From assembly GCF_014201615.1 (NCBI RefSeq), contig NZ_JACHEU010000001.1, forward strand, positions 1,817,631 through 1,881,630: a stretch of DNA of 64,000 nucleotides, in the 5' to 3' direction. Positions 26,433 through 34,485 of this stretch are shown piece by piece. The notes beneath the pieces are model-generated. The model was not told the origin of the DNA. It searched no databases and was given only the letters and a program-made list of their open reading frames with translations. Each line of letters opens with the position of its first letter. Within the stretch, counting starts at the first letter, position 1. This DNA is from Aquamicrobium lusatiense. Lineage in GTDB: Bacteria > Pseudomonadota > Alphaproteobacteria > Rhizobiales > Rhizobiaceae. The translations under genes and the position numbers were made by a program.

Positions 26433-28436
26433 TCAGAACCATCCTCCGCGCCGTCCGAGCCAGTCGGAGCGGCGCTTGCCCTGCGGGGCCTGTCCCTGCC
26501 GGTTGATCTGTCCCGCAGGATCGGTGTCGGTGGGGGCGGCCCCGAGCTGATCCTCGAGGTCGCGCCATTTCTCGTTGGGCCAGCGGTCCGCGCCCGCGAT
26601 CCAGGCGGCGGCGCGGGCGTAGACCCGGCAGTCCAGCGCCTCGTTGCGCTCGCGCAGCTTCTGCCATTCCAGCCGGGCGAAGCCACGCTTCGTGCGCACC
26701 GTCACCAGCTGTTCGGCCACGAACTGCTTCAGCCATTCGTTCTCGACCCAGTGCGGCAGATGCACCGATCCGGGCGGGAACGCGGCTCCGTCGGCCATGT
26801 CTTCGTCGGTGGGGCGCGTCAGCCGAAGGAAGCGGTAGGTCTCGGCCTTGAAGGTGGACACCGCCACGGTCCAGAGCCGCGCGCCGCGCCGCAGCCGTTT
26901 GCCGCCCTCGGTCGCGTCGACGAAGGTCGGGCCCGACACCGGGCTCGAGCGGTTGAACCCCTCGACGCCCTTCACCGGCGATACCTGCCCAAACCCCTGC
27001 GCCCGCGACCAGGAATAGACCGCCGGGGCCTCGTAGCCCGTGTCGATGGCGAGCCGCGCGATCCTGAGATGCGCGCCGCGTTCGTGCGGCCAGGACCGGT
27101 CGAGCAGCGCGGTCAGTTCCGACCATGCGTCATGCCGATCCGGCCCACCCTCGATGACGACGTGATCGACGAGCCAGCTTTCGAGACCGCGGCCCCAGGC
27201 CCAGACATCGACCTCGATCCGGTCCTTCTGCACGTCGGCCCCGGCGGTCAGGAACAGCCCGCCCGCGGGCACGGTGCCGGATGTCCAGCGCTCGCGCCGG
27301 TCGTAGAGCCGCTGCCAGTCGGGGGCTTCCCCGGTTTCGACCCATGTCTCGCCGAGGATCGTGTTGCGGAACGCCTTGACCGCCTCGTCCGACCCCTGTG
27401 CCGCGTCCCAGGCCCGCACGATCCGCTCCCAGCTCAGCCAGCCGATCGGCGAATAGAGCGCCGAGAGGTGATACCCGACCGTGCTCGGATCGGCGGCCGT
27501 GGCGGTCGCCCGCCATTCGCCGCCCTCGAGCATCGCCGTCTTGTGGTGCTCCGCGATGGGCGTGTCGCACCCCTCACAATGATACTCCGCCGTCTCCGGG
27601 CGGCCCTTCTGCCAGCGCAGCCGGTCGAACTTCAGCCACTGCATCGCACCGCAATGCGGGCACGGCACGAAGTACCGCCGCTGGTCGCTGGCCTCGTACT
27701 CGCGCTCGATCCGGCTCAGCCCCCGGATCGTCGGCGTCGAGACCAGGAACACCTTGCGCCGATGCGCGAAGGTCAGCGACCGGGCTTCCGCCAGCGTGAC
27801 CGGATCGCCTTCCTCGTCGGCCGAGGCGGGATAGGCATCGACCTCGTCGAGGAAGATGTACCGCGCCGGGGTCGAGCGCAGCCCGACCGCCGAGTTGGCC
27901 CCCGTCATGATCAGGATGCCGCCCGCGAACTCCTTGGACAGCATCGTGTTGCCCGCGTCCCGCGACCGGGCCGGTTTGACCCGCTCCCGCAGCTCCGGGC
28001 TCTCCTCGATCAGCGGGTCGATCCGCTGCCGCGAGTTGCGCTTGGCCAGTTCCACCGTCGGCTGGACCGCGAGCATCGGGCCCGGCGCCTGGTGGATGGC
28101 GAACCCGATCCAGTTGTTGCCCGCCTCGGTCGCGCCGACCTGCGCGGCTTTCATGAACACGATCCGCTGCGTGGGATCGCCGGGCGACAGCCGGTCCATG
28201 ATCTCGCGCATGTAGGGCGTGCGCTCTGTCCGATACCGCCCCGGTTCGGCCGAGGCGCGGCCCGAGAGCATCCGGTGCCGGTCCGCCCATTCCGAGACGG
28301 TCAGGTCCGGATCGGGCCGCAGCCCGTTGCCCCAGGCGCGCAGGATTTCGCCCGCGCCGTCGAAGTCGATCAGGCCATCATCGTCACCGGAAGTCGGGCC
28401 GGACCTCGGCGAGTTCGTCGAGGTGGGCGCGTACAT
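26433..28436 (-). CDS. Terminase large subunit, GpA family
   Basis: A 667-residue packaging motor and nuclease. Walker A-like KAAQVGATE lies at about 96-104, Walker B YIFLDEVD at 193-200, the coupling motif STPT near 233, and a zinc-finger-like set Cys259, Cys262, Cys287, Cys290 follows. The nuclease half has DVQKDRIEVDVWAWGRG near residue 400. The assigned start overlaps the small-subunit gene by 53 bases; a slightly later start cannot be excluded. GpA-type terminases make cos ends in lambda, so cos packaging is possible. Confidence 0.93.
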   Translation of the reverse strand: MYAPTSTNSPRSGPTSGDDDGLIDFDGAGEILRAWGNGLRPDPDLTVSEWADRHRMLSGRASAEPGRYRTERTPYMREIMDRLSPGDPTQRIVFMKAAQVGATEAGNNWIGFAIHQAPGPMLAVQPTVELAKRNSRQRIDPLIEESPELRERVKPARSRDAGNTMLSKEFAGGILIMTGANSAVGLRSTPARYIFLDEVDAYPASADEEGDPVTLAEARSLTFAHRRKVFLVSTPTIRGLSRIEREYEASDQRRYFVPCPHCGAMQWLKFDRLRWQKGRPETAEYHCEGCDTPIAEHHKTAMLEGGEWRATATAADPSTVGYHLSALYSPIGWLSWERIVRAWDAAQGSDEAVKAFRNTILGETWVETGEAPDWQRLYDRRERWTSGTVPAGGLFLTAGADVQKDRIEVDVWAWGRGLESWLVDHVVIEGGPDRHDAWSELTALLDRSWPHERGAHLRIARLAIDTGYEAPAVYSWSRAQGFGQVSPVKGVEGFNRSSPVSGPTFVDATEGGKRLRRGARLWTVAVSTFKAETYRFLRLTRPTDEDMADGAAFPPGSVHLPHWVENEWLKQFVAEQLVTVRTKRGFARLEWQKLRERNEALDCRVYARAAAWIAGADRWPNEKWRDLEDQLGAAPTDTDPAGQINRQGQAPQGKRRSDWLGRRGGWF

Positions 28437-28980
28437 GTTTCTCCAGGACCTTCTGCATCGCGGCTGGCTCCACGGTGATCTGCTGGCCGGTCACGTCGGC
28501 GCACGAGGCTGACAGTTCGGCCGCCATCAGCGCCGCCGCGCGTGCAGGCCAGTTCACCCACGCGTCCCGTTCCTCCCGCGCCAGCCGGAACACCAGCGCC
28601 AGCGCGCGGGCCCGCTCGATCAACTCCCCCTTCAGCTTCTGGAGCCGGATGCGCCGCTCCTGCGCTTTCAGCACCTCGTTCGCGGTCTTCGCCTGCAGGA
28701 AGGTCGTGCCGCCGCCGACGGCCGGGACTGCCAGCCCCTGTTCACGCAGCGTGTCGCCAACAGCGGCCACGGCCGCCTCGGGGACGGGCTTCAGCTTCGG
28801 CGTGGGCGGCTTGCGGGTCTTGGACGGGTCGGTCGTCTCGGCACGTCTGGCGTCGCTGGCGGCCGCGTTGATGCTGCCGTCGGGATAGAGGACCAGCCGC
28901 TCGGCGGCCTTGGCCTTCTGGATCGCGCCCCGCGACAGCCCGACATGCGCGGCGTACTGGCGCTCGCTCATGCCCTGCAT
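28384..28980 (-). CDS. Terminase small subunit (DNA-recognition)
   Basis: A 198-residue protein with an N-terminal helix-turn-helix (RQYAAHVGLSRGAIQKAKAA) and a helical C-terminal part containing ELIERARALALVFRLAREER. It would recognise the packaging site and load the large subunit. It is the first gene of the leftward late operon and faces a divergent rightward pair across about 110 bases. A second ATG three codons in is possible. Confidence 0.82.
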   Translation of the reverse strand: MQGMSERQYAAHVGLSRGAIQKAKAAERLVLYPDGSINAAASDARRAETTDPSKTRKPPTPKLKPVPEAAVAAVGDTLREQGLAVPAVGGGTTFLQAKTANEVLKAQERRIRLQKLKGELIERARALALVFRLAREERDAWVNWPARAAALMAAELSASCADVTGQQITVEPAAMQKVLEKHVRAHLDELAEVRPDFR

Positions 28981-29012
28981 CGACGGCTCCGATTATCTAT
29001 CGAAATCATGTT

Positions 29013-29029
29013 CTTATCGAGTTGATAAG
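29013..29029. promoter_or_regulatory. Inverted repeat in divergent phage promoter region
   Basis: Arms CTTATC and GATAAG separated by GAGTT, in an AT-richer 110-base gap between small terminase (leftward) and the rightward gene at 29092. It is well placed to be an operator for late or middle transcription. Confidence 0.35.
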
Positions 29030-29091
29030 CAGCGCGACCGGAGCGAACGTCCGTTCAGAAGGACGATGCAACTCACCAAGGAGCCATCACG

Positions 29092-29364
29092 ATGACCACG
29101 CGCCTGAACCCGATCACCACCCCGCGCCACGAACTCCGCGCCGAGAAGGCGCGCCGGAATAAGGAAGCCGCGCTCGCGGCCTTCATCGGCAAGAAGGCCG
29201 AGATCGACGAGATGCTCGCCCGGCTGCAGACGCTGAGCGACGACCACTTCAACGCCCACCCCGACGAGATCAACTGGGGCCATGTCGGCACCCTCGAACA
29301 CTACGCCAGCCTCCTGAAGCGCATCACCGACAGCGCCTTCGGCGAGGGCGAGCACGCCCGCTGA
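29092..29364 (+). CDS. Small conserved phage protein, function unknown
   Basis: A 90-residue, mostly helical protein (ARRNKEAALAAFIGKKAEID, then DEINWGHVGTLEHYASLLKR) with no motif I can assign. AAGGAG lies 9 bases before the ATG. It is followed after 95 bases by DUF3489; the two form the only rightward transcript in the late half of the phage. Similar small proteins accompany DUF3489 in other elements, so a regulatory or accessory role is plausible. Confidence 0.65.
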   Translation: MTTRLNPITTPRHELRAEKARRNKEAALAAFIGKKAEIDEMLARLQTLSDDHFNAHPDEINWGHVGTLEHYASLLKRITDSAFGEGEHAR

Positions 29365-29459
29365 TCTCCGGCACTGCCGGAACTCCCGCCGCGCGCCCTG
29401 CGCGGCTCGGGGTCGTAGGAGGCGCCGCATGACGCGGGCCCGAATACGGAGACGATCCC

Positions 29460-30032
29460 ATGACCAAGCTTTCCGACACCCAAGCCTTGATCCTGAGCGC
29501 TGCCGCCCAGCGGCCCGAGCGCATCGCCTTGCCGCTACCCGAAAGCCTGCGCGGAGGTGCTGCCGCCAAGGTAGTCGGCGCGATGCTCACTAAGGGCTTA
29601 CTGCAGGAGGTCGACGCCGACTTGCGCAAGGGCGAACCCATGTGGCGCGAAACCGGTGAAGGCCACGGCACCACGCTGGTTGCCACCGACGCGGGCCTTG
29701 CCGCCATCGGGATCGAGACCGAGGACGCGAACCCCGCGCCTGCGGGCGCGACGGACGCGCCTACCGAGGAGGCCGCGCCGGACACCCCCACCGTAGCCGA
29801 AACCGCGCCCAAGACGCGCACACCGCGCGAGGGCACCAAGCAGGCCACGCTGATCGCCATGCTGCGCGCACCGGACGGCGCGACCATCGAGGAGATCATG
29901 GCCGCGACGGGCTGGCAGTCGCACACGGTGCGCGGCGCGATGGCGGGGGCGCTGAAGAAGAAGCTCGGGCTCGAGGTGACCTCGGAGAAGGTCGAGGATC
30001 GGGGGCGCGTGTACAAACTCCCCGCCGCCTGA
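29460..30032 (+). CDS. DUF3489 protein
   Basis: A 190-residue protein. The C-terminal 70 residues hold the DUF3489 signature (KQATLIAMLRAPDGATIEEI, ATGWQSHTVRGAMAGALKKK), a winged-helix-like DNA-binding fold. The N-terminal domain (DTQALILSAAAQRPERIALP) also looks like a winged helix, joined by an Ala/Thr/Pro linker. DUF3489 often travels with DUF2924 and large serine recombinases, both present at 47186-48963 in this element. Likely a phage regulator. Confidence 0.85.
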   Translation: MTKLSDTQALILSAAAQRPERIALPLPESLRGGAAAKVVGAMLTKGLLQEVDADLRKGEPMWRETGEGHGTTLVATDAGLAAIGIETEDANPAPAGATDAPTEEAAPDTPTVAETAPKTRTPREGTKQATLIAMLRAPDGATIEEIMAATGWQSHTVRGAMAGALKKKLGLEVTSEKVEDRGRVYKLPAA

Positions 30033-30056
30033 CGCGCCGGACCCCGACAAGCTGAT

Positions 30057-30083
30057 GACCGCCGTCCCTACGGGGCGGCGGTC
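30057..30083. terminator. Hairpin between convergent genes
   Basis: Eight-base arms GACCGCCG and CGGCGGTC around an 11-base loop, between the ends of DUF3489 (rightward) and DUF7220 (leftward). It lacks a clear T-run but is placed to end transcription from both sides. Confidence 0.5.
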
Positions 30084-30085
30084 GA

Positions 30086-30310
30086 TCATTTGGCGCTCCG
30101 CATCCGGATCGCCTCGAACACCCGCCGCAAGGCGAAGGAACGGGCGATCGAGACGACGGTGAAAATGGCGCCCATCTTCAGGTTCTGCGCCAGCGTCGTG
30201 TGCAGCCCGAAGATCGGGAAGATCAGGATCTGCGTCACGACCGCGACGCCGTAGCCGACGATCACGTTGGCGACGGACTCGACCAGCGACATGAGGCGGG
30301 TCTGCTTCAT
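30086..30310 (-). CDS. DUF7220 small membrane protein
   Basis: A 74-residue protein with two transmembrane helices (SVANVIVGYGVAVVTQILIF and NLKMGAIFTVVSIARSFAL). It matches the small DUF7220-like membrane proteins common in alphaproteobacterial phages. Its ATG overlaps, as ATGA, the stop of the second open frame that runs across the cytosine methyltransferase gene, which bears on how that gene is read. Function unknown. Confidence 0.7.
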   Translation of the reverse strand: MKQTRLMSLVESVANVIVGYGVAVVTQILIFPIFGLHTTLAQNLKMGAIFTVVSIARSFALRRVFEAIRMRSAK

Positions 30311-30960
30311 GCCGCTGCCTCATCCATCGGCCAGCAGTTCAGCCGCGAGAGTTCGCAGCGCATGCGCCGCAACCAAGGGGACCACGCCGTTGCCACAGAG
30401 GCGAAGCCGGTCCACCCGGTGGGCCAACCCATCAGTGCCTCGACGAACAGCGGGTTCAAGGTCCGGCGCGGCTCGGAGGTATCGCTCCCAGCCATCGGCG
30501 TCACCAGGACCTGGCGGCCAAGCAGGCCGTTCACCGGCGTGTTCGCGAGTGTCGTCGCCCCGTCCTTGTGATCCCGCGCCGTCGGCGTCATCCACAATCC
30601 CACCGCATGGGTCAGACCGGCCGTCTTGCGGTTGCCCTCGCTCGGCTTGCAGCCGTCGTTCGCCATCGGCGTCGGCCAGTCCCGCGCCATGCGGTCCAGA
30701 CCCTTCTCGTCTCGTCGTTCGCCGCCCCGGCTGCGGAAACTGTCGGTCTGCGGCGTGGGCCACATCGCAGCCGTGGTCGCCAGGTTCATGCCGTGCTGGC
30801 CCGCTTTCTGCGACGGCGTCGGTATTGTCTGCCTGTTCTCGTTGGCGCTGGCCCTTGGCGTCGGCCAGAGCCGCAGCAGTTCCGTCCGGTTCCCGCCACT
30901 CGACCGGGTGCCAGAGCAGGCGCGCGGGGTCGGCCAGATCGTCCCCTTCGCGGATGGCGA
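30307..30960 (-). other. Alternative +1 frame over the methyltransferase C-terminus
   Basis: In the +1 frame relative to the methylase the DNA is open and encodes repeats of WPTP (WPTPRA twice, WPTPQTDS, WPTPMANDG, MTPTARDHKDG) and then NPLFVEALMGWPTGWTG, sequences I recognise from the C-termini of phage cytosine methylases. In 30421-30480 this frame has G or C in 18 of 20 third positions against 11 of 20 for the methylase frame, while upstream (31201-31260) the methylase frame has 18 of 20. Its TGA overlaps the DUF7220 start. It may be the true C-terminus (frameshift) or an overprinted product. Confidence 0.5.
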
Positions 30961-31501
30961 GGATGAAGAGCCGCTCGCGCTTGTGGGGCGCGCCGACTTC
31001 CGCCGCCGTGAAGAGGCCTGCCGCAAGGCGGTAGCCCATGCCGACCAGTCCTGCGGCGACTTCGGGGAAGCCGAGGCGGAGATGATGGGCGACATTCTCG
31101 AGGAAGACGAAGGGCGGTTCGACCTCGCCGATGATGCGGGCGACATGCGGCCAGAGGTGGCGCGGGTCGTCGGCGCCCCGGCGTTTGCCCGCGACGGAGA
31201 ACGGCTGGCACGGATAGCCCGCAGTGACGATGTCCACCGCGCCGCGCCACGGGCGGCCGTCGAAAGTTGCAACATCGTCCCAGACAACAGCCTGATCCAG
31301 GGACGCGTCTTCCATCCGCGCCACGAGAGTGGCTGCGGCGAAGGTTTCCCGTTCGACATGGCCCACAGCACGATATCCGGGGATGGCGATGGTGAGCCCG
31401 AGGTCGATACCGCCCGCGCCGGAGCAGAGGGAGAGGCCGAACAGACATGCGTCTCCGGCTCCGGAAGCGTCTCCGGAGGAAGGTAGAGCCAGGTCATGCA
31501 T
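30320..31501 (-). CDS. DNA (cytosine-5) methyltransferase
   Basis: A 393-residue C5 methylase: motif I LCSGAGGIDLGL (about 25-36), motif IV with catalytic Cys98 in GYPCQPF, motif VI ENV at 135-137, motif VIII PHKRER near 172-177, and a motif X-like RLRLCGNGVVP near residue 366-375. In phages these enzymes usually protect DNA against host restriction. The region between motif VIII and X is oddly low-complexity with LADA-like repeats, and a second frame with strong protein-like signals covers it (see separate entry). It starts one base after the ParB-methyltransferase stop. Confidence 0.82.
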   Translation of the reverse strand: MHDLALPSSGDASGAGDACLFGLSLCSGAGGIDLGLTIAIPGYRAVGHVERETFAAATLVARMEDASLDQAVVWDDVATFDGRPWRGAVDIVTAGYPCQPFSVAGKRRGADDPRHLWPHVARIIGEVEPPFVFLENVAHHLRLGFPEVAAGLVGMGYRLAAGLFTAAEVGAPHKRERLFILAIREGDDLADPARLLWHPVEWREPDGTAAALADAKGQRQREQADNTDAVAESGPARHEPGDHGCDVAHAADRQFPQPGRRTTRREGSGPHGAGLADADGERRLQAERGQPQDGRSDPCGGIVDDADGAGSQGRGDDTREHAGERPAWPPGPGDADGWERYLRAAPDLEPAVRRGTDGLAHRVDRLRLCGNGVVPLVAAHALRTLAAELLADG

Positions 31502-31502
31502 G

Positions 31503-32867
31503 TCACGCGGCGGTCTGGCGCTTTCGCGCGGGTTCGGGTTCGGCGTCCGTGTCCGGCGTATCGGTGACGTCGCCCAGCCGCTCCGCCTTCACCTGCGCGA
31601 AGGTCCGGCCGTCGCCGTCGAGGATCGCGTCCTTGTCGGTTTCGGCCTGCCAACGCTCCACGGCGACATCGACATACGCCGCGCTGATCTCCATTGCGAA
31701 GACGCGGCGGCCATTGGCCTCGCCCGCCATGATCTGCGACCCGGAGCCGGAGAACGGCTCATAGCAGAGGCCGCCCCGCGCCACATGCTGGCGCATCGGG
31801 ATCCCGAAGGCGTCGAGCGGCTTCGGCGTCGGATGGTCAGGCCGGTCATCCTTGGCGAAGCTGGGAAGCGCCCATGTCGATGGCAGCGTTTCCTCGGCCA
31901 CCTTCGGCGGGCGGTTCGGGCGACGCCAGCCCATGAAACAGGGCTCGTGCTTCCAGAGGTAATGCGACCGGGTCAGGACGCCCCGGTCTTTCACCCAGAT
32001 GATTTGCTGATGCACAAAGGCGCCTGCCTTCTCCCAGCAGGCTTCCAGCATCGCCTGGCGGCGCGAGGCGTGCCAGCAGTACCAGGCAGCATCCTCGGCG
32101 ATGGCTTCCGCCACGGCTGCAGCGATGAACCCGTCATAGAGTTCCGCGCCCTGCGAACTGTCGTCCCAAGTCGTGCCGTAGGACGCCGACCAGTCCTTGT
32201 TGCGGGTCGGGTGGTTCGAGCCGTCATAGTCCACAAGATACGGCGGGTCAGTCGCGAACAGGATCGCCCGTTCGCCATTCATCAGGCGGCGCACATCGGC
32301 CGCGCTGGTGCTGTCGCCGCAGAGCAGCCGGTGATCGCCGAGGATCCAGAGATCGCCCGTCCGCGACGCCGGATTGCGTGGGGGTTCGGGGATGGTCACC
32401 GGCGGCACGGAGCCCCCGGCGCCCTCTTCCTCGCCGCCACCGTCGAGATCGAAGGCCAGCAGTTTGTCCAACTCGCCATCGGAGAAGCCGACCAGCGACA
32501 GGTCGAAGTCCTCGGCTAGAAGGTCGTTCAGTTCCGCCGACAGCAGCGCCTCGTCCCAGGTGCCCAACTCCGTCAGTTTGTTGTCCGCGATGCGGTAAGC
32601 CCGGCGCTGCGCCTCGGTCAGGTGGCCCAACACGATCACCGGCGCTTCGGTCAGCCCCAGCTGCGTCGCGGCCAGCACGCGCCCGTGGCCCGCGATCAGC
32701 TCCCCGTCCTCGCCCACGAGGCACGGCACGGTCCAGCCGAACTCGGCCATGCTGGCGGCGATCTTCGCGACCTGGTCCGGCCCGTGCGCCTTCGCGTTCT
32801 TCGCGTAGGGCTGGAGGCGCGACAGCGGCCACGTCTCGATCGCGTCCGGGGCGAAGCTCAGCGTCAT
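31503..32867 (-). CDS. ParB-like domain fused to DNA adenine/cytosine-N4 methyltransferase
   Basis: A 454-residue protein. The N-terminal 130 residues are ParB/Srx-like (PLSRLQPYAKNAKAHGPDQV, GHGRVLAATQLG). The C-terminal part is an amino-methyltransferase with DPPYLVDYDG (motif IV) preceding the SAM-binding FSGSGSQIM (motif I), the order of the beta class. The target sequence is unknown. The ATG at 32867 is preferred over an upstream TTG. Together with the C5 methylase it would modify phage DNA and could block restriction. Confidence 0.88.
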   Translation of the reverse strand: MTLSFAPDAIETWPLSRLQPYAKNAKAHGPDQVAKIAASMAEFGWTVPCLVGEDGELIAGHGRVLAATQLGLTEAPVIVLGHLTEAQRRAYRIADNKLTELGTWDEALLSAELNDLLAEDFDLSLVGFSDGELDKLLAFDLDGGGEEEGAGGSVPPVTIPEPPRNPASRTGDLWILGDHRLLCGDSTSAADVRRLMNGERAILFATDPPYLVDYDGSNHPTRNKDWSASYGTTWDDSSQGAELYDGFIAAAVAEAIAEDAAWYCWHASRRQAMLEACWEKAGAFVHQQIIWVKDRGVLTRSHYLWKHEPCFMGWRRPNRPPKVAEETLPSTWALPSFAKDDRPDHPTPKPLDAFGIPMRQHVARGGLCYEPFSGSGSQIMAGEANGRRVFAMEISAAYVDVAVERWQAETDKDAILDGDGRTFAQVKAERLGDVTDTPDTDAEPEPARKRQTAA

Positions 32868-33271
32868 GGTGGGCAAGGTTCCTCGGTCGGGTGGATGCCG
32901 GTGGCTTCCGGACTCCGGATGCCGGGCCGGACTCCACGCGGGGTCCAGCGGCTACCAGCGGTGTCCGGTCGGAAGGCCAGCGTTCATTGGTGTTTGCGCG
33001 GGGCGCGGATGGGTCCGGCTTCCGGGTGGCTTCCCAAAAATCCGGCCCTGTCGCTGGCGATGTTCCGCGCTTCGCCCGCCAGCATACGAATATCGCCAGG
33101 AAGGAACCAAGAACTCGATGGGTTAGCCATTGGACCCCGGCTGGACCCTTCGCTGGACCCCGGAAGCCAGCGGCGCGGCGTCTGCCTGCGCGCTCCTCTC
33201 CCGAGCATATTGGTTTTCTAACGGCCTCGACGAAATGTGTAAGGCCCTGCGATGTACACCCGAAAATTTCC
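32868..33271. other. About 400 bases without a supported gene
   Basis: No frame with protein-like character was found. The stretch is GC-rich on the left and drops in GC near 33200-33270. A short tandem repetition of TGGACCC occurs around 33131-33165. It may hold the promoter of the leftward ParB-methylase, C5-methylase and DUF7220 genes, but I cannot point to a site. Confidence 0.4.
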
Positions 33272-33718
33272 TCAGAGGACGATTTTTCTTGACAGCCGAT
33301 TGGCGTTTTCGATGACGAACTGCTGCGAGCGTCGAGGCGACGGCACGCGACCGTTCAGCCGCCAGGTGATCACCGCAAGGCCGTACTGCCAGCGCTTGGT
33401 CGCGGCCGTGCGCGACAGACCAAACTGCCAGCAGATCGGCTTCCACGCCATTCCGTCGGCCCGAGCCCAGACCAGGCGGCCATCCTCGGGCTCGAGCCAG
33501 CGCAGCCAGAGCATCGCCTCCTCGGCCTGCGTGATCTGACGCGGGCTGGGCCTTGGCCGCCGCATCTGCGGCTCCTGACCGACCTTGTCGGCGAAGCTGT
33601 GGAAATACTCTGGCCAGGCGTTGAAGAAGCCCTGTGGCATGACGCCCGGCATCTGCCGCATCACGCCCGCCGCAAGTTCCAGCCGGTCCTGCACCTGTGC
33701 TGTGGTCCACTCACCCAT
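33272..33718 (-). CDS. DUF6362 phage protein
   Basis: A 148-residue protein (MGEWTTAQVQDRLELAAGVM, then EDGRLVWARADGMAWKPICW and LSRTAATKRWQYGLAVITWR) of the DUF6362 family. The C-terminal part has a helix-turn-helix look and may bind DNA. It closes the leftward replication operon and overlaps the 67-residue gene by 8 bases. Confidence 0.72.
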   Translation of the reverse strand: MGEWTTAQVQDRLELAAGVMRQMPGVMPQGFFNAWPEYFHSFADKVGQEPQMRRPRPSPRQITQAEEAMLWLRWLEPEDGRLVWARADGMAWKPICWQFGLSRTAATKRWQYGLAVITWRLNGRVPSPRRSQQFVIENANRLSRKIVL

Positions 33719-33914
33719 GGCGCGCCTCCCGTTCCCGCTTGCCGTAGAGACGCTCGCCGAGCTGGCGCACCAGCTCCCGCTCGGGCCAGGTCAGACGGTC
33801 GTCGTCGATGGCGACGGCCAGCAGCCCCTGCTCCTTCCAGCCGTCGCGCTTGACCTCGTCGGGGTTGCGGCGGTGCCCGCCGTAGCCCTTGGGCGTGAAC
33901 CGCATGCCGCTCAT
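33711..33914 (-). CDS. Small phage protein, function unknown
   Basis: A 67-residue, charged protein (MRFTPKGYGGHRRNPDEVKR, then ERELVRQLGERLYGKRERE). The ATG overlaps the stop of the RuvC-like gene (ATGA) and the end overlaps DUF6362, so it is a coupled gene of the replication operon. No family recognised. Confidence 0.6.
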   Translation of the reverse strand: MSGMRFTPKGYGGHRRNPDEVKRDGWKEQGLLAVAIDDDRLTWPERELVRQLGERLYGKREREARHG

Positions 33915-34429
33915 TGCACACCTCCCCGGGTCTCCAGCGCCCAGAGCAGGATCGCGATGGCGTCGGCCTCATTGTCGTCGGCGGGGCTGAAGCCGCGCGC
34001 CCGGGCGGCCGCCATCATGGCCTCCTTGTTCGCGTTGCCCTTGCCGGTGGCGTGGCGCTTGATGGTGCCGACCGGCACGCCCTGATAGGCGACGCCCGCG
34101 GTCTCCGCCCACGACGTCAGCGTGGCGAGCAGCCCGCCATAGACATGCGCCGCGTCGGTGCCGACGTGCCTGCGCACCTCCTCGAAATGGATGGCGGTGA
34201 TAGCTCCGGCGTCGTGGGCCAGCTGCTCGAGCCAGCCCCGGAACCTCAGATAGCGCATGCCGCCGCCGTCGTAGCGGCTGGGCCGAAAGGACACGGTGCC
34301 GCTGGTGATCAGACCGTCCGCCGCCTGCAAGGCCCACCCGGTCGTGGTGCCGAGATCGAGGGCGAGGACGACAGGCACGCCGGGGCACGGGGCGTTCGTG
34401 GGGGTCGGGGTCAAAGATGCGTGGGCCAT
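33911..34429 (-). CDS. RuvC-like Holliday junction resolvase
   Basis: A 172-residue RNase H-fold nuclease. Acidic residues sit in the expected places: the Asp of VLALDLGTTTGWAL, the Glu pair of IHFEEVRRHV and the Asp residues of ADDNEADAIAIL. It would resolve branched DNA before packaging. The ATG at 34429 has AGGAG 8 bases upstream; a longer frame to 34510 runs into the primase gene end. Confidence 0.85.
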   Translation of the reverse strand: MAHASLTPTPTNAPCPGVPVVLALDLGTTTGWALQAADGLITSGTVSFRPSRYDGGGMRYLRFRGWLEQLAHDAGAITAIHFEEVRRHVGTDAAHVYGGLLATLTSWAETAGVAYQGVPVGTIKRHATGKGNANKEAMMAAARARGFSPADDNEADAIAILLWALETRGGVQ

Positions 34430-34485
34430 GATGGGCTCCTTTCCGGTTTGGTGCTCGATGGGGTGACGGCCGGGGCATGCGGGGC

